Source of the DNA: SIG437 sp045576235
GTDB lineage: Bacteria; Bacillota; Clostridia; UBA1381; UBA9506
Direction: 5' to 3'
Assembly (NCBI GenBank): GCA_045576235.1
Contig: JAZNGA010000021.1
Coordinates: 1 to 55,348, forward strand
DNA: 55,348 nt
Positions 34,506-42,132 of this stretch are shown here, in pieces. The translations under genes and the position numbers were made by a program. The notes beneath the pieces were generated by a model that saw nothing but the letters and a program-made list of their open reading frames with translations, ran no database searches and was not told where the DNA came from. Position 1 is the first letter of the stretch. Each line of letters starts with the position of its first letter.

Positions 34506-35066
34506 ATGGAAAAAAACTATACTATAGATATTGCAGGTGTGAAAAGGGATTTGCCCCTTTGCAGAGTGAATGATGATTTATATATTGCCGCATTCATTAT
34601 GTTTGGTGATGTGGAAATCACGGTGAATTCAGCTAAGGCTCTTTTAGAAAAAGCTCCTGAATTTGATGTTTTAATAACAGCAGAATCAAAAGGAATTCCG
34701 CTTCTTTATGAGATGGCAAGACAGTCGGGCAATAATTATTATATTGTTGCAAGAAAAGGTCCCAAGCTCTACATGAAGAACATAATCACAACACAGGTCG
34801 ATTCAATCACGACAGACCATGTGCAGACTTTGTGTATTGGAAGCGAAGAAGCTCAGGCGATGAAAGGAAAAAGAGTTTTGATTGTTGACGATGTTATCAG
34901 CACGGGAGAATCTCTTGCAGCCTTAGAGACGCTCATAGGCAAGGTCGGAGGCAACATTGTCGGCAGAATGGCGGTTTTAGCAGAGGGAGATGCAATTTCA
35001 AGAAAAGATATTACATATCTTGCACCTCTTCCGCTCTTTGACGGAAAAGGCAATCCGATAGAATAG
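34506..35066 (+). CDS. Adenine/purine phosphoribosyltransferase-like protein
   Basis: A 186-residue type I PRTase. The PRPP-binding loop RVLIVDDVISTGESL is at about residues 121-135; an adenine-PRTase-like TAESKGIPLLYEMAR block is at about 57-71 and YIVARKGPKLYM follows. It would convert an imported purine base and PRPP into a nucleotide. The N terminus (about 25 residues before the fold) is unlike classic Apt, so the exact base is uncertain. It is paired with the NCS2 permease and followed by a terminator. Confidence 0.87.
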   Translation: MEKNYTIDIAGVKRDLPLCRVNDDLYIAAFIMFGDVEITVNSAKALLEKAPEFDVLITAESKGIPLLYEMARQSGNNYYIVARKGPKLYMKNIITTQVDSITTDHVQTLCIGSEEAQAMKGKRVLIVDDVISTGESLAALETLIGKVGGNIVGRMAVLAEGDAISRKDITYLAPLPLFDGKGNPIE

Positions 35067-35084
35067 TTTAATTAAGATTTTTCG

Positions 35085-35121
35085 GGGGCTGTAGCAAAAT
35101 GCTGCAGCCCTTTTAATTTTT
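35085..35121 (+). terminator. Terminator of the purine salvage operon
   Basis: GGGCTGTAGCA pairs with TGCTGCAGCCC around a short AAA loop; a T-rich stretch follows. One of the recurring GCAAAA-core terminators. Confidence 0.85.
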
Positions 35122-35122
35122 G

Positions 35123-35151
35123 TTGACAATTAAGTAAGAGGGTGGTAATAT
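35123..35151 (+). promoter_or_regulatory. Promoter of the amidohydrolase gene
   Basis: TTGACA (35123-35128), 17 bases, TAATAT (35146-35151), 36 bases before the ATG. Confidence 0.7.
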
Positions 35152-35187
35152 TTAACTAAAGAGAAAAAAATTTTAAGGAGAATAGCC

Positions 35188-35979
35188 ATGAAATTTGAAA
35201 TTATTGACTTCCACACACATCCCTTTATTGATGCGAAAAACAACATATGCAATCACAAGGAAATAATTGAAATGAGCGCAGACAAGACGCTCGAAATGTG
35301 CAAAGAGCTCGGCTTTTCAAAAATATGCGGCTCTGTTGTTGAGCTTGGTGCGGCTGATAAATATGAGAAAATAATTGACAAAATCATAGCCTGCAACGAT
35401 ATAGCACTTGAGCTTTCAGATTATTATAAAGGGTTCTATATTCCCGGTTTTCACATTCATCCTGACTTTGTCGAAGAATCACTTAATGAGATAAAGAGAA
35501 TGGATGAAAAAGGCGTGAAGCTTGTCGGCGAGATTGTGCCATATGGTGATGGCTGGAGCTACGCAAACGAAAATCTTCACGAGCTTTTAGATGAAATCGG
35601 AAAGAGAAACATGATTGTCAATTTCCACACAACTCCTCAAGAGAGTGAAGCGATGGACGAGATGGTTAAAAATCACCCTGATGTCATCTTTGTCGCTGCC
35701 CATCCGGGAGAAAAGGCAGTTGTGATGGAGCATGCAGAGCGCGGAATGAAATATGAAAACTATTATGTCGATGTGTCGGGAACAGGTATGTTCCGTCACG
35801 GTGCTGTCAAAAGGCTGATTGACACAATAGGCGCAGACAGAATTGTTTTCGGTTCCGATTTTCCGACCTGCAACCCTGCAATGTTTGTCGGCGGAATTTT
35901 GTTTGACAGCTTGATTAAAGACAGTGAAAAGGAATTGATTTTTTCGGGAAATGCAAAAAGAATCCTTAATTTAAAATAG
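35188..35979 (+). CDS. Amidohydrolase-2 (ACMSD-like) family metal hydrolase
   Basis: A 263-residue TIM-barrel metal-dependent hydrolase. The metal-binding DFHTHPF is near residue 8, with NFHTTPQ and VAAHPGEKAV farther on, and the C-terminal IVFGSDFPTCNP supplies the catalytic Asp. This set is typical of amidohydrolase family 2, which includes decarboxylases and lactonases. The substrate cannot be inferred. It is followed 20 bases later by an acyltransferase-like gene, so the two may form one operon. Confidence 0.88.
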   Translation: MKFEIIDFHTHPFIDAKNNICNHKEIIEMSADKTLEMCKELGFSKICGSVVELGAADKYEKIIDKIIACNDIALELSDYYKGFYIPGFHIHPDFVEESLNEIKRMDEKGVKLVGEIVPYGDGWSYANENLHELLDEIGKRNMIVNFHTTPQESEAMDEMVKNHPDVIFVAAHPGEKAVVMEHAERGMKYENYYVDVSGTGMFRHGAVKRLIDTIGADRIVFGSDFPTCNPAMFVGGILFDSLIKDSEKELIFSGNAKRILNLK

Positions 35980-35999
35980 AGCGCAAGAGAGGTTTTGCT

Positions 36000-37229
36000 A
36001 TGGAAGATGTCCGCAAGAAATTAGGGATAATAATTGAATCACCATATTGGGATGAGTCATTTGAAAAGGCGATAGGAGAGATTGATGTCCCCGAGTGGCT
36101 GACTGAAGGCTATCTTTTCGAGTTGGAGGAAGAATGTGCCCTTTTTCCGAAAACATTTGATGCTTTGATTTCTGCAGCTAAAAGTGTCCGCAAAAAGCCT
36201 GACCTTTGCCTTTTGGCAAAGACTATATATCACATTTTGGAGCATAAAGAAGGATTTTCAAAATCATTTGCAAAGCTACGATGTCCGTCTGCGCCTGAAG
36301 ATGAGGAAGATAAAACGGGCTATGACTCTGTTTTACTTTTTCCTGTCGTTGCGCATCTCCGCCCAACCTGGAATGAATTAAGTGCTCGCGGAATTGAAGA
36401 CGAAATCTTATCTGACAGCTTAAGGTGGATAGACTTAATTTTTGATGAAACAATCAAAAGGCTCAAAAAAACAGCCTTTGATGAGACGGCTTTTAAAATG
36501 TATGGCGTGGGGATTTATGTCAATCATCTTGTCATTGGTCGTTTGCGTTTTGAAATTCACCAAAACTCAAGCCGTCCCGCAAAGATTTTCCAAAACAAAG
36601 AAGGAGACTTTTGTGTGTTGATGGAGAATGTGCGAATTCACAGAAGCGGACTCATTTTAGGAGCATTTGGATGCCAGAATGAAGAAGGCTCATTTGATGC
36701 TGAAATTGCCGAGACTGAAGAGTCATATGAAGGCTATGCGGTGGACAACCACACGCGTCTTGTGCAAAACTTTAAAACGGTGCTTTTAAAAAACGAGTGG
36801 ACTCCTGTTTATTCATCGGGCGACTGCACGCTTAAAGTCCATATCCCAGTCGGTGGCGGACTCCAAAAGGAAAAATGCGAAAGCTCATATCAAAGAGCGC
36901 GCGAGCTCTTTAAAAGATGCTACCCTGAATATTGCTTCACGGGATTTCTGATTAACTGCTGGATGCTTTCGCCTGTTTTGAAAAACATTTTGCCGAAAGA
37001 TTCAAACATCATCTCTTTTCAGGAAAAATATCACTCTTTTCCGTCAAAGGACTCAGCTAAAGACGCTTTTTTATATGTCTACGGAATTAAAGACACGCCT
37101 GTAGATGAGATATGTCTTGAAGATCTCCCTGAAGACAATTCCCTGATGCGTGGCATAAAATATGAGTCAATGAAGGGAAATTTCGTTCATCAGTTCAATG
37201 GCTTTTTCCCATGGGGCGAAGCTGATTGA
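36000..37229 (+). CDS. Probable GNAT-like acyltransferase (NAT_N plus GNAT_C type)
   Basis: A 409-residue cytoplasmic protein. From memory of the family, the helical N-terminal part (residues about 1-150) and the beta-rich C-terminal part with HIPVGGGLQKEKCESSYQRARELF and the WMLSPVLKNILPKDSNIISFQ block resemble clostridial two-domain acyltransferases annotated with N- and C-terminal GNAT-like domains. No P-loop or membrane segment is seen. The reaction is not known. It follows the amidohydrolase by 20 bases, which suggests a shared role. Confidence 0.65.
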   Translation: MEDVRKKLGIIIESPYWDESFEKAIGEIDVPEWLTEGYLFELEEECALFPKTFDALISAAKSVRKKPDLCLLAKTIYHILEHKEGFSKSFAKLRCPSAPEDEEDKTGYDSVLLFPVVAHLRPTWNELSARGIEDEILSDSLRWIDLIFDETIKRLKKTAFDETAFKMYGVGIYVNHLVIGRLRFEIHQNSSRPAKIFQNKEGDFCVLMENVRIHRSGLILGAFGCQNEEGSFDAEIAETEESYEGYAVDNHTRLVQNFKTVLLKNEWTPVYSSGDCTLKVHIPVGGGLQKEKCESSYQRARELFKRCYPEYCFTGFLINCWMLSPVLKNILPKDSNIISFQEKYHSFPSKDSAKDAFLYVYGIKDTPVDEICLEDLPEDNSLMRGIKYESMKGNFVHQFNGFFPWGEAD

Positions 37230-37285
37230 ATAAAAAAAGTTATTTATCATAAGATAATAATATAAATGAAAAGGAGTTGTTCATA

Positions 37286-37663
37286 ATGAAAAAAATTTTA
37301 GCTTGTCTCATTGCAGTTTCCGTCATTTTATGCGGATGCAGTATGCAGAGAATCAAAAACGAAGTTCAGGATGAGATTTCAGATGTTAAGCAAGATGCAA
37401 CCGAGCTTAAAGAGGATGCAAAAAATGTTTTAAGCGGCAAACCTTCTGAAAAAGAGCTTATCGGCGAGGAAAAGGCTAAAGAAATTGCTTTGGAAAAAGC
37501 AGAAGCAACTGCACAGGAAGTGATTTTTGACAGAACAGAGCTTGATGCAGATGACGGCAGATGGATTTATGAAATAGATTTTAAAAAGAACTCAACAGAA
37601 TATGAAGCAGACATTGATGCAAAAACAGGGGAGATAGTCTCCTTCAGCGTTGATAAGAAATAA
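37286..37663 (+). CDS. Lipoprotein with PepSY domain
   Basis: A 125-residue lipoprotein read from the ATG at 37286, nine bases after GGAG; an upstream TTG at 37277 overlaps that site. The signal peptide ends in the lipobox ILCGCS (Cys18). A charged helical stretch follows, then a PepSY domain (residues about 60-125: IGEEKAKEIALEKA ... YEADIDAKTGEIVSF). PepSY domains are thought to inhibit peptidases or act at the wall. It is single and ends with a terminator. Confidence 0.88.
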   Translation: MKKILACLIAVSVILCGCSMQRIKNEVQDEISDVKQDATELKEDAKNVLSGKPSEKELIGEEKAKEIALEKAEATAQEVIFDRTELDADDGRWIYEIDFKKNSTEYEADIDAKTGEIVSFSVDKK

Positions 37664-37693
37664 GAAATCAAGTGCTTTTTTTCTTTCGGTTTA

Positions 37694-37728
37694 AAGGAGC
37701 TGCGGCAAATTTGCCACAGCCCTTTTTT
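37694..37728 (+). terminator. Terminator of the PepSY lipoprotein gene
   Basis: GCTGCGGCAAA pairs with TTTGCCACAGC (one mismatch), then a T run. Another GCAAA-core terminator. Confidence 0.85.
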
Positions 37729-37764
37729 GTGTTAAAAAATTTTTTAAAAAATTTAAAAAAAGTA

Positions 37765-37793
37765 TTGACAAACGGATATACTGTTGCTATAAT
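37765..37793 (+). promoter_or_regulatory. Promoter of perR
   Basis: TTGACA (37765-37770), 17 bases, TATAAT (37788-37793). The Per/Fur-type operator lies directly downstream, over the likely transcription start. Confidence 0.85.
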
Positions 37794-37810
37794 AGACTTG
37801 CAAACAATAA

Positions 37811-37825
37811 TGATAATGATTATCG
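37811..37825 (+). promoter_or_regulatory. Per/Fur box, probable autoregulatory operator
   Basis: TGATAATGATTATCG matches the 7-1-7 inverted repeat TGATAAT-N-ATTATCA at 14 of 15 positions. It starts 18 bases after the -10 hexamer, so a bound repressor would block transcription of perR and any genes read through from it. Confidence 0.85.
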
Positions 37826-37858
37826 ATTTAAAAATCGAATGAGAGGCGAGGTGTTGCA

Positions 37859-38230
37859 ATGTTTAAACACAGCAAGCAAAGAGATATGATTTTGGAATAT
37901 TTGCAGGGCACCAAAGAGCACCCAACTCCCGAGCACATTTTTGATGATTTGAGAAATGACCACCCGGAGCTTGGCATCGCCACAGTTTACAGGAATTTGA
38001 AAATGCTTCATTCACAAGGGCTCATAAAAAAGCTCAATGTCGGCGAAGGAGCAGACAGATATGATGCAGACATTACTAACCACTATCATTTTTTGTGTGA
38101 GTGCTGCGGGAAGGTTTCAGACCTTTATGAAGATGATTTAGACATTAAGTTTAAAAAAGAAAACGGGATGAAAATCAAAGGTCATGAGCTTTATGTCTAT
38201 GGGATTTGTCCCGAGTGCAATCAAAATTAG
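37859..38230 (+). CDS. perR: Fur-family peroxide regulator, PerR-like
   Basis: A 123-residue Fur-family repressor. The winged helix (TPEHIFDDL ... GIATVYRNLKMLHSQGLI) is followed by the regulatory-metal region RYDADITNHYHFLCECCGKVSDLYEDD, with Asp and His residues placed as in PerR, whose metal-ligand histidines are oxidised by peroxide. Structural zinc is held by CECC and CPEC. The downstream reverse rubrerythrin and ferritin are typical PerR targets in Clostridia, which favours PerR over Fur, though the metal cannot be proved from sequence. Confidence 0.88.
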   Translation: MFKHSKQRDMILEYLQGTKEHPTPEHIFDDLRNDHPELGIATVYRNLKMLHSQGLIKKLNVGEGADRYDADITNHYHFLCECCGKVSDLYEDDLDIKFKKENGMKIKGHELYVYGICPECNQN

Positions 38231-38281
38231 TTTATTAAAAAAATAATATAAAAAATTTAAATTTATTGGAGGAAGTTAATT

Positions 38282-38824
38282 ATGAAAAAATTTGTATGTT
38301 CAGTTTGCGGTTATGTTCACGAAGGAGCAGAGGCTCCTGAAAAATGTCCACAGTGCGGCGTTCCTGCTGCTAAATTCAATGAGCAGGCAGGCGAGAAAAC
38401 TTGGGCAGCAGAGCATGTTGTCGGCGTTGCTAAAGGCGTGAGCGAAGATATTATTAACGATTTAAGAGCAAACTTTGAAGGCGAATGCTGTGAGGTTGGA
38501 ATGTATCTTGCGATGGCAAGAGTGGCTCACAGAGAGGGCTATCCTGAAATCGGTCTCTATTGGGAAAAGGCAGCTTTTGAAGAAGCAGAGCACGCTGCAA
38601 AATTTGCTGAGCTCTTAGGCGAAGTTGTGACAGACTCAACTAAAAAGAACTTGGAGATGAGAGTTGACGCTGAAAACGGCGCAACTGCAGGAAAATTTGA
38701 CTTGGCAAAACGCGCTAAGGAACAGAACTTAGATGCAATCCATGACACAGTTCACGAAATGGCTAGAGACGAGGCTCGGCACGGGAAAGCATTTGAGGGA
38801 TTGCTCAAGAGATATTTTGGTTAA
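38282..38824 (+). CDS. Reverse rubrerythrin
   Basis: A 180-residue peroxide-scavenging non-haem iron protein. A rubredoxin-like domain is at the N terminus (CSVCGYVHEGAEAPEKCPQCG, two CxxC pairs over residues about 5-25) and a four-helix ferritin-like di-iron domain follows, with EGECCEVGMYLAMAR, EEAEHAAKFAELLGE and ARDEARHGKAFEGLL. Standard rubrerythrin has the reverse domain order. This form reduces hydrogen peroxide with NADH in clostridia. It lies 51 bases after perR. Confidence 0.95.
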   Translation: MKKFVCSVCGYVHEGAEAPEKCPQCGVPAAKFNEQAGEKTWAAEHVVGVAKGVSEDIINDLRANFEGECCEVGMYLAMARVAHREGYPEIGLYWEKAAFEEAEHAAKFAELLGEVVTDSTKKNLEMRVDAENGATAGKFDLAKRAKEQNLDAIHDTVHEMARDEARHGKAFEGLLKRYFG

Positions 38825-38831
38825 TAAATAG

Positions 38832-38863
38832 TTTTGGGCGACCGCTAAATCGGTCGCCCAAAA
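38832..38863. repeat. Strong palindrome between rubrerythrin and ferritin genes
   Basis: A 13-bp perfect inverted repeat (38832-38844 with 38851-38863) with loop CTAAAT. The order is T run, GC stem, A run, so neither strand gives the U tract of a terminator. It may stabilise or process the mRNA, or adjust the rubrerythrin to ferritin ratio. Confidence 0.7.
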
Positions 38864-38883
38864 AGATAGAGGAGTGGATAAAA

Positions 38884-39399
38884 TTGTTAAATTCAAAAGT
38901 TTCACAGCTTCTTAATGAACAGATAACAAAAGAATTTTATTCTGCATATATTTATTTTGATTTTTCAGTTTTCTATGAGGCACAGGGCTTAGACGGATAT
39001 GCCAACTGGTATATGATTCAGGCTCAGGAGGAACGCGACCACGCACTCTTATTTATGAAGTATCTGCAGATGTGCGGAGAAAAGGTGGAGCTCGGGGCCA
39101 TAGACAAGCCTGACAAGGAGCTTAAAACACTCATGGATCCATTAAAGGCAGGCTTGGAACACGAGCAATATGTGACAGGTCTCATAAACGACATCTATGC
39201 TGCAGCTTATGATGTTAAAGACTTCAGAACAATGCAGTTTTTAGACTGGTTCGTCAAAGAACAGCTTGAGGAAGAGAAAAATGCAGAAGATTTAATTAAA
39301 AAGATGGAGCTTTTTGGAGGCGATTCAAAAGGACTTTATTCTTTAGACAGTGAATATGCGGCGAGAGTATACACAGCTCCGTCACTCGTTTTAGATTAA
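38884..39399 (+). CDS. ftnA: Ferritin
   Basis: A 171-residue bacterial non-haem ferritin that stores iron as a ferric core in a 24-mer shell. The ferroxidase residues lie in EQITKEFYSAYIYFDF (Glu17 region) and AQEERDHALLFMKYL (ExxH), with EQLEEEKNAEDLI near the end. Translation starts at TTG, after a GGAG site; the family start (M)LNSKVSQLLNEQI agrees. It follows the rubrerythrin gene by 59 bases. Confidence 0.94.
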   Translation: MLNSKVSQLLNEQITKEFYSAYIYFDFSVFYEAQGLDGYANWYMIQAQEERDHALLFMKYLQMCGEKVELGAIDKPDKELKTLMDPLKAGLEHEQYVTGLINDIYAAAYDVKDFRTMQFLDWFVKEQLEEEKNAEDLIKKMELFGGDSKGLYSLDSEYAARVYTAPSLVLD

Positions 39400-39428
39400 A
39401 ATTAAATTTATGGAAAGTGGTATTTTTT

Positions 39429-39623
39429 ATGGTGAATTATATAATTTGTAATTGCAAACAGGTAAGCTATTTTGATGTGGAGGAAGCACTGAAGAATAAA
39501 GATAAATTTGTTGATGTCTTAGACGCATTCCGTGATGTTCAAAAAGTGACTGATTGTTCAACGGGATGTGGTGGATGCTATCAGAAAATCTTAGATGCTA
39601 TATCTGAAATTATGAGCAATTAA
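39429..39623 (+). CDS. Bfd-like [2Fe-2S] protein
   Basis: A 64-residue small iron-sulphur protein of the Bfd type (bacterioferritin-associated ferredoxin). Four cysteines are arranged CNC ... CSTGCGGC, as needed for a [2Fe-2S] cluster. In known systems Bfd donates electrons that release iron from the ferritin core; the position 30 bases after a ferritin gene fits the same role here. The ATG at 39429 is 8-9 bases after GGAAAGTGG; the GTG at 39417 falls inside that site. Confidence 0.88.
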   Translation: MVNYIICNCKQVSYFDVEEALKNKDKFVDVLDAFRDVQKVTDCSTGCGGCYQKILDAISEIMSN

Positions 39624-39635
39624 CCATAAAAAAAA

Positions 39636-39838
39636 GATAAGGCTGAAGATAATAGTGCATACAGTAAACTTCATCCAAAAATCTTGATTTTAGGAAGGAA
39701 TAGCAGTTTTAAATTTCATATTTTTAGAATTAGACAAGGAACAAAAATGGCGTAATGCTGATGCATTTCGCCATTTTTTTGATGCAATATAAACTAAAAA
39801 TATGGTTTCAAAATCAACACCACCTTATCTGGTTGTGG
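39636..39838. mobile_element. MITE-like element, copy 2 (inverted and diverged)
   Basis: The stretch 39664-39751 matches the reverse complement of about 12616-12706 with few differences, for example ATCTTGATTTTAGGA and TTTCATATTTTTAGAATTAG. It then carries its own hairpin (AAAATGGCG ... CGCCATTTTT at about 39744-39778) and TTTCAAAATCAACACCACCT, which parallels the end of copy 1. The terminal repeats have decayed; AGATAAGG is still shared by both ends. Confidence 0.7.
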
Positions 39839-39893
39839 AGTTCGGTTTGCTCCTTTTTGCGTTATATCAAGTGATAAACAAACGCTCAGGGTC

Positions 39894-39922
39894 TTGACTA
39901 ATATTTTCTTTTGTGGTATTAT
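39894..39922 (+). promoter_or_regulatory. Promoter of the TIR-V4R / asparaginase unit
   Basis: TTGACT (39894-39899), 17 bases, TATTAT (39917-39922), about 110 bases before the ATG. The leader has no operator I recognise. Confidence 0.7.
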
Positions 39923-40033
39923 CTAATTCAGACAAAATTTGACAAATTTTTTAAGAAGAAACAAAGTAATTTCCAAATCAATCAAACTGCAGACAGGTAG
40001 CAAAAAGAAATCAAAAGATAGGAAGAAAAAGAT

Positions 40034-41035
40034 ATGAGAGATATATTTATTAGCTATAATACAAAGGATAAAATCCAAGCTGATATGATTGTGGAGTATC
40101 TTGAAAGGAACGGTAAGAGTTGTTTTATCGCTCCTCGCGATATCAGTGGTGGGGCTAATTACGCGACGCGTCTGTCGCAAGCTTTGGAGGAATGTCATCT
40201 TGTTATTCTTGTCGTTTCTGAAAAAACAAATGACTCAGAGCATGTTTTGAATGAGGTTGATATTGTAATTAATAAGAAAATCCCAATTCTTCCTGTGTTT
40301 ATTGAAGATTTTGAGCTGAATGATGAGCTTCGATACTATATCGGCAGAAAGCACCGTATTTTAGCTGTTGATAATGAATTCCCGACATATCTTCCGAACA
40401 TTCTTTCGACAGTCGAAGAATATCTTCCCCAAAAAGCAACTCAGGTTTCTCTGCCAGTGGAGGAAGAAACAGTCACGCAACATACAAAAACAGTATTTGA
40501 ATACATACCCGACCGCGGAATTATGATAAATCCTGAGGACCATCAAAGAAATGTAAGCTTCCGCACAGATACCCTCACCAATATGATGGGCGGAATTTAT
40601 GAGAAAGTCGTCGAGATAACAGGCAACACAGAGACCGCGGAGGAGATATTCTTCTCAAGCGGATATGTCAGCGGCAAAAATTTTGGAGATCGCATAAACA
40701 GTCAGTGGGAAATGGGGAACACGCTTGCCGACATCAGTCGTAAACTCAACAAGTGGTGTCAGTTTGACTCTGCTGTAGGCTGGGGAAAATTCTCCGTGAA
40801 TATTTCCTATGATGAAAATGCTGACACTTTGACAGGAACACTTAGTATTAATGAAGCGTTTATTGTAGATAAGGGACGAAAGAGAAAAGTCTGCGCCTTC
40901 ATAAGAGGCTATTGTACAGGTGTTATGGAAACGCTTCTTGACTCGGTGAAGGTTGAGCTGGTCTGCAAAGCCTGTCCCTTGAAGAGTCATTTTAAAAACA
41001 CTTGTGAATTTGAAATTATAGTAAAAGAGGATTGA
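40034..41035 (+). CDS. TIR domain fused to V4R (4-vinyl reductase) ligand-binding domain
   Basis: A 333-residue soluble protein. Residues 1-132 are a bacterial TIR_2-type domain: FISYNTKDK at 5-13, FIAPRDISGGANYATRLSQAL at 31-51, VSEKTNDS at 61-68 and NEVDIVINKKIPILPVFIED at 73-92. Glu74 sits where TIR NAD-cleaving enzymes have their catalytic Glu. A linker (133-180) leads to a V4R domain (about 185-330) with GYVSGKNFGD, VGWGKFSVNI, KVCAFIRGYCTGVMETLL and VELVCKACPLK. Cys287, Glu308, Cys311 and Cys324 match the zinc-binding pattern of V4R domains, which sense small, often aromatic, ligands in XylR/DmpR-type proteins. A plausible reading is that ligand binding switches NAD+ cleavage. The next gene is an asparaginase homologue 8 bases later. 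Confidence 0.85.
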   Translation: MRDIFISYNTKDKIQADMIVEYLERNGKSCFIAPRDISGGANYATRLSQALEECHLVILVVSEKTNDSEHVLNEVDIVINKKIPILPVFIEDFELNDELRYYIGRKHRILAVDNEFPTYLPNILSTVEEYLPQKATQVSLPVEEETVTQHTKTVFEYIPDRGIMINPEDHQRNVSFRTDTLTNMMGGIYEKVVEITGNTETAEEIFFSSGYVSGKNFGDRINSQWEMGNTLADISRKLNKWCQFDSAVGWGKFSVNISYDENADTLTGTLSINEAFIVDKGRKRKVCAFIRGYCTGVMETLLDSVKVELVCKACPLKSHFKNTCEFEIIVKED

Positions 41036-41043
41036 CAACCAAT

Positions 41044-41997
41044 ATGAAAATACTTGTTATATTCACGGGAGGAACCATTGGAAGTCTGTTAAGAGACGGT
41101 TGGATATCTCCTGACGCGCAGACTAAATCTGAGCTGATTCAACACTACGTGGCAGAACACGGAAGCGACATTGAATTTGTCACCGAAAATCCATATTCAA
41201 TTTTAAGCGAAAATCTTTCTGCCGAACAGATTAATATTCTTGTAAAAGCAGTATCCGAGGCCGCAGATGGCGACTATGACGGAATCATAGTGACTCACGG
41301 CACGGACACTCTCCAATATTCAGCAGCAGCTTTAAGCTACGGTTTGGGGGATAGATGTATTCCTGTTTTGCTCGTGTCGAGCAATTATCCTTTAGGAGAT
41401 AGCCGAACAAACGGACATATTAATTTCCTTGCGGCAGTTGAGTTTATCAAGCAGAAAAAGGGGAACGGAGTGTTTGTGGTATATCGAAACGATGACAGCC
41501 CCGTCTGCTTTCATAAAGGTCTTTCTCTTCTGTGTCACAGGGAGGCAGACGATTCTATATATAGCTTATACAGAAAACCATATGCTGAATATGATAATGG
41601 AAAAATCACAGTATTTGACGATGAGAAGAGCGTGTGTGAAAAAAAAGGCGCGTTCATTCTCTGTAATAACCCAGGAATATTGGTGTCAGATGCACGACCG
41701 GGAGAATGCTATCAATATGATTTGAAGAACATAAATGCGGTGATTTTTCGCCCATATCACTCGGGCACTTTAAATACTGCAAATGAGGACTTTGTAGGTT
41801 TTTGTTCAAATGCAGCAAAACTTAACATTCCCGTTTTTGTAATTAACATTAAAGAGGGCGATGCCTATGCAAGTTCCAAGGAATTTGACAGCCTTAAAAT
41901 ACATCCTATATATGACTCCACTTTTGTCAGCATATATATGAGACTCTGGATAGCAATCAGTCGAGGTGACGACCCGCGGACAATTTTGAAATGGTAA
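41044..41997 (+). CDS. Divergent L-asparaginase family protein
   Basis: A 317-residue cytoplasmic protein of the asparaginase/glutaminase fold. The first nucleophile motif FTGGTIGS has Thr11, and THGTDTLQYSA gives Thr87 and Asp88. SSNYPLGDSRTNGHINFLAAV corresponds to the region that usually reads RSDG..N, here changed to RTNG. The catalytic Lys that normally follows about 70 residues after THGTD is not evident at its usual place; Lys158 is nearby. The ATG at 41044 gives the family start; a TTG at 41032 overlaps the TIR stop but lies too close to the ribosome site. Being coupled to a TIR-V4R gene, it may be an effector or use a changed substrate. Confidence 0.85.
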   Translation: MKILVIFTGGTIGSLLRDGWISPDAQTKSELIQHYVAEHGSDIEFVTENPYSILSENLSAEQINILVKAVSEAADGDYDGIIVTHGTDTLQYSAAALSYGLGDRCIPVLLVSSNYPLGDSRTNGHINFLAAVEFIKQKKGNGVFVVYRNDDSPVCFHKGLSLLCHREADDSIYSLYRKPYAEYDNGKITVFDDEKSVCEKKGAFILCNNPGILVSDARPGECYQYDLKNINAVIFRPYHSGTLNTANEDFVGFCSNAAKLNIPVFVINIKEGDAYASSKEFDSLKIHPIYDSTFVSIYMRLWIAISRGDDPRTILKW

Positions 41998-42001
41998 AAT
42001 T

Positions 42002-42030
42002 AAAACCCCTTTGCAAAGGGGTTTTTTTAA
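42002..42030 (+). terminator. Terminator of the TIR-V4R / asparaginase unit
   Basis: AAAACCCCTTTG pairs with CAAAGGGGTTTT with almost no loop, then more T. It closes the two-gene unit and separates it from the convergent creatininase gene. Confidence 0.9.
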
Positions 42031-42082
42031 TATAAAAAAAAGGTTTTACATAGGGATGTTAATAGAAGATAGTGATTAAAAA

Positions 42083-42121
42083 CGGAAAAAACTGCAGCAA
42101 AAGTTTTCGTTTTGCTGCAGC
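42083..42121 (-). terminator. Terminator of the creatininase gene (minus strand)
   Basis: CTGCAGCAAAA (42092-42102) pairs with TTTTGCTGCAG (42110-42120); the minus strand reads into a T run. A GCAAAA-core terminator. Confidence 0.85.
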
Positions 42122-42132
42122 TTATTTGTTAT

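Larger units (their letters stand above)
39624..40033. other. 410-base gap: second MITE-like element and promoter of TIR gene
   Basis: No gene is supported. It holds a diverged second copy of the MITE-like element (about 39636-39838) and a promoter at 39894-39922. No terminator specific to the bfd gene was found outside the element. Confidence 0.75.

Noticed and set aside
40034..41997. Thoeris system
   Set aside because: Thoeris needs ThsA (SIR2/SLOG or other effector with a SLOG domain) next to a TIR protein; the neighbour here is an asparaginase homologue and the TIR protein has a V4R domain.
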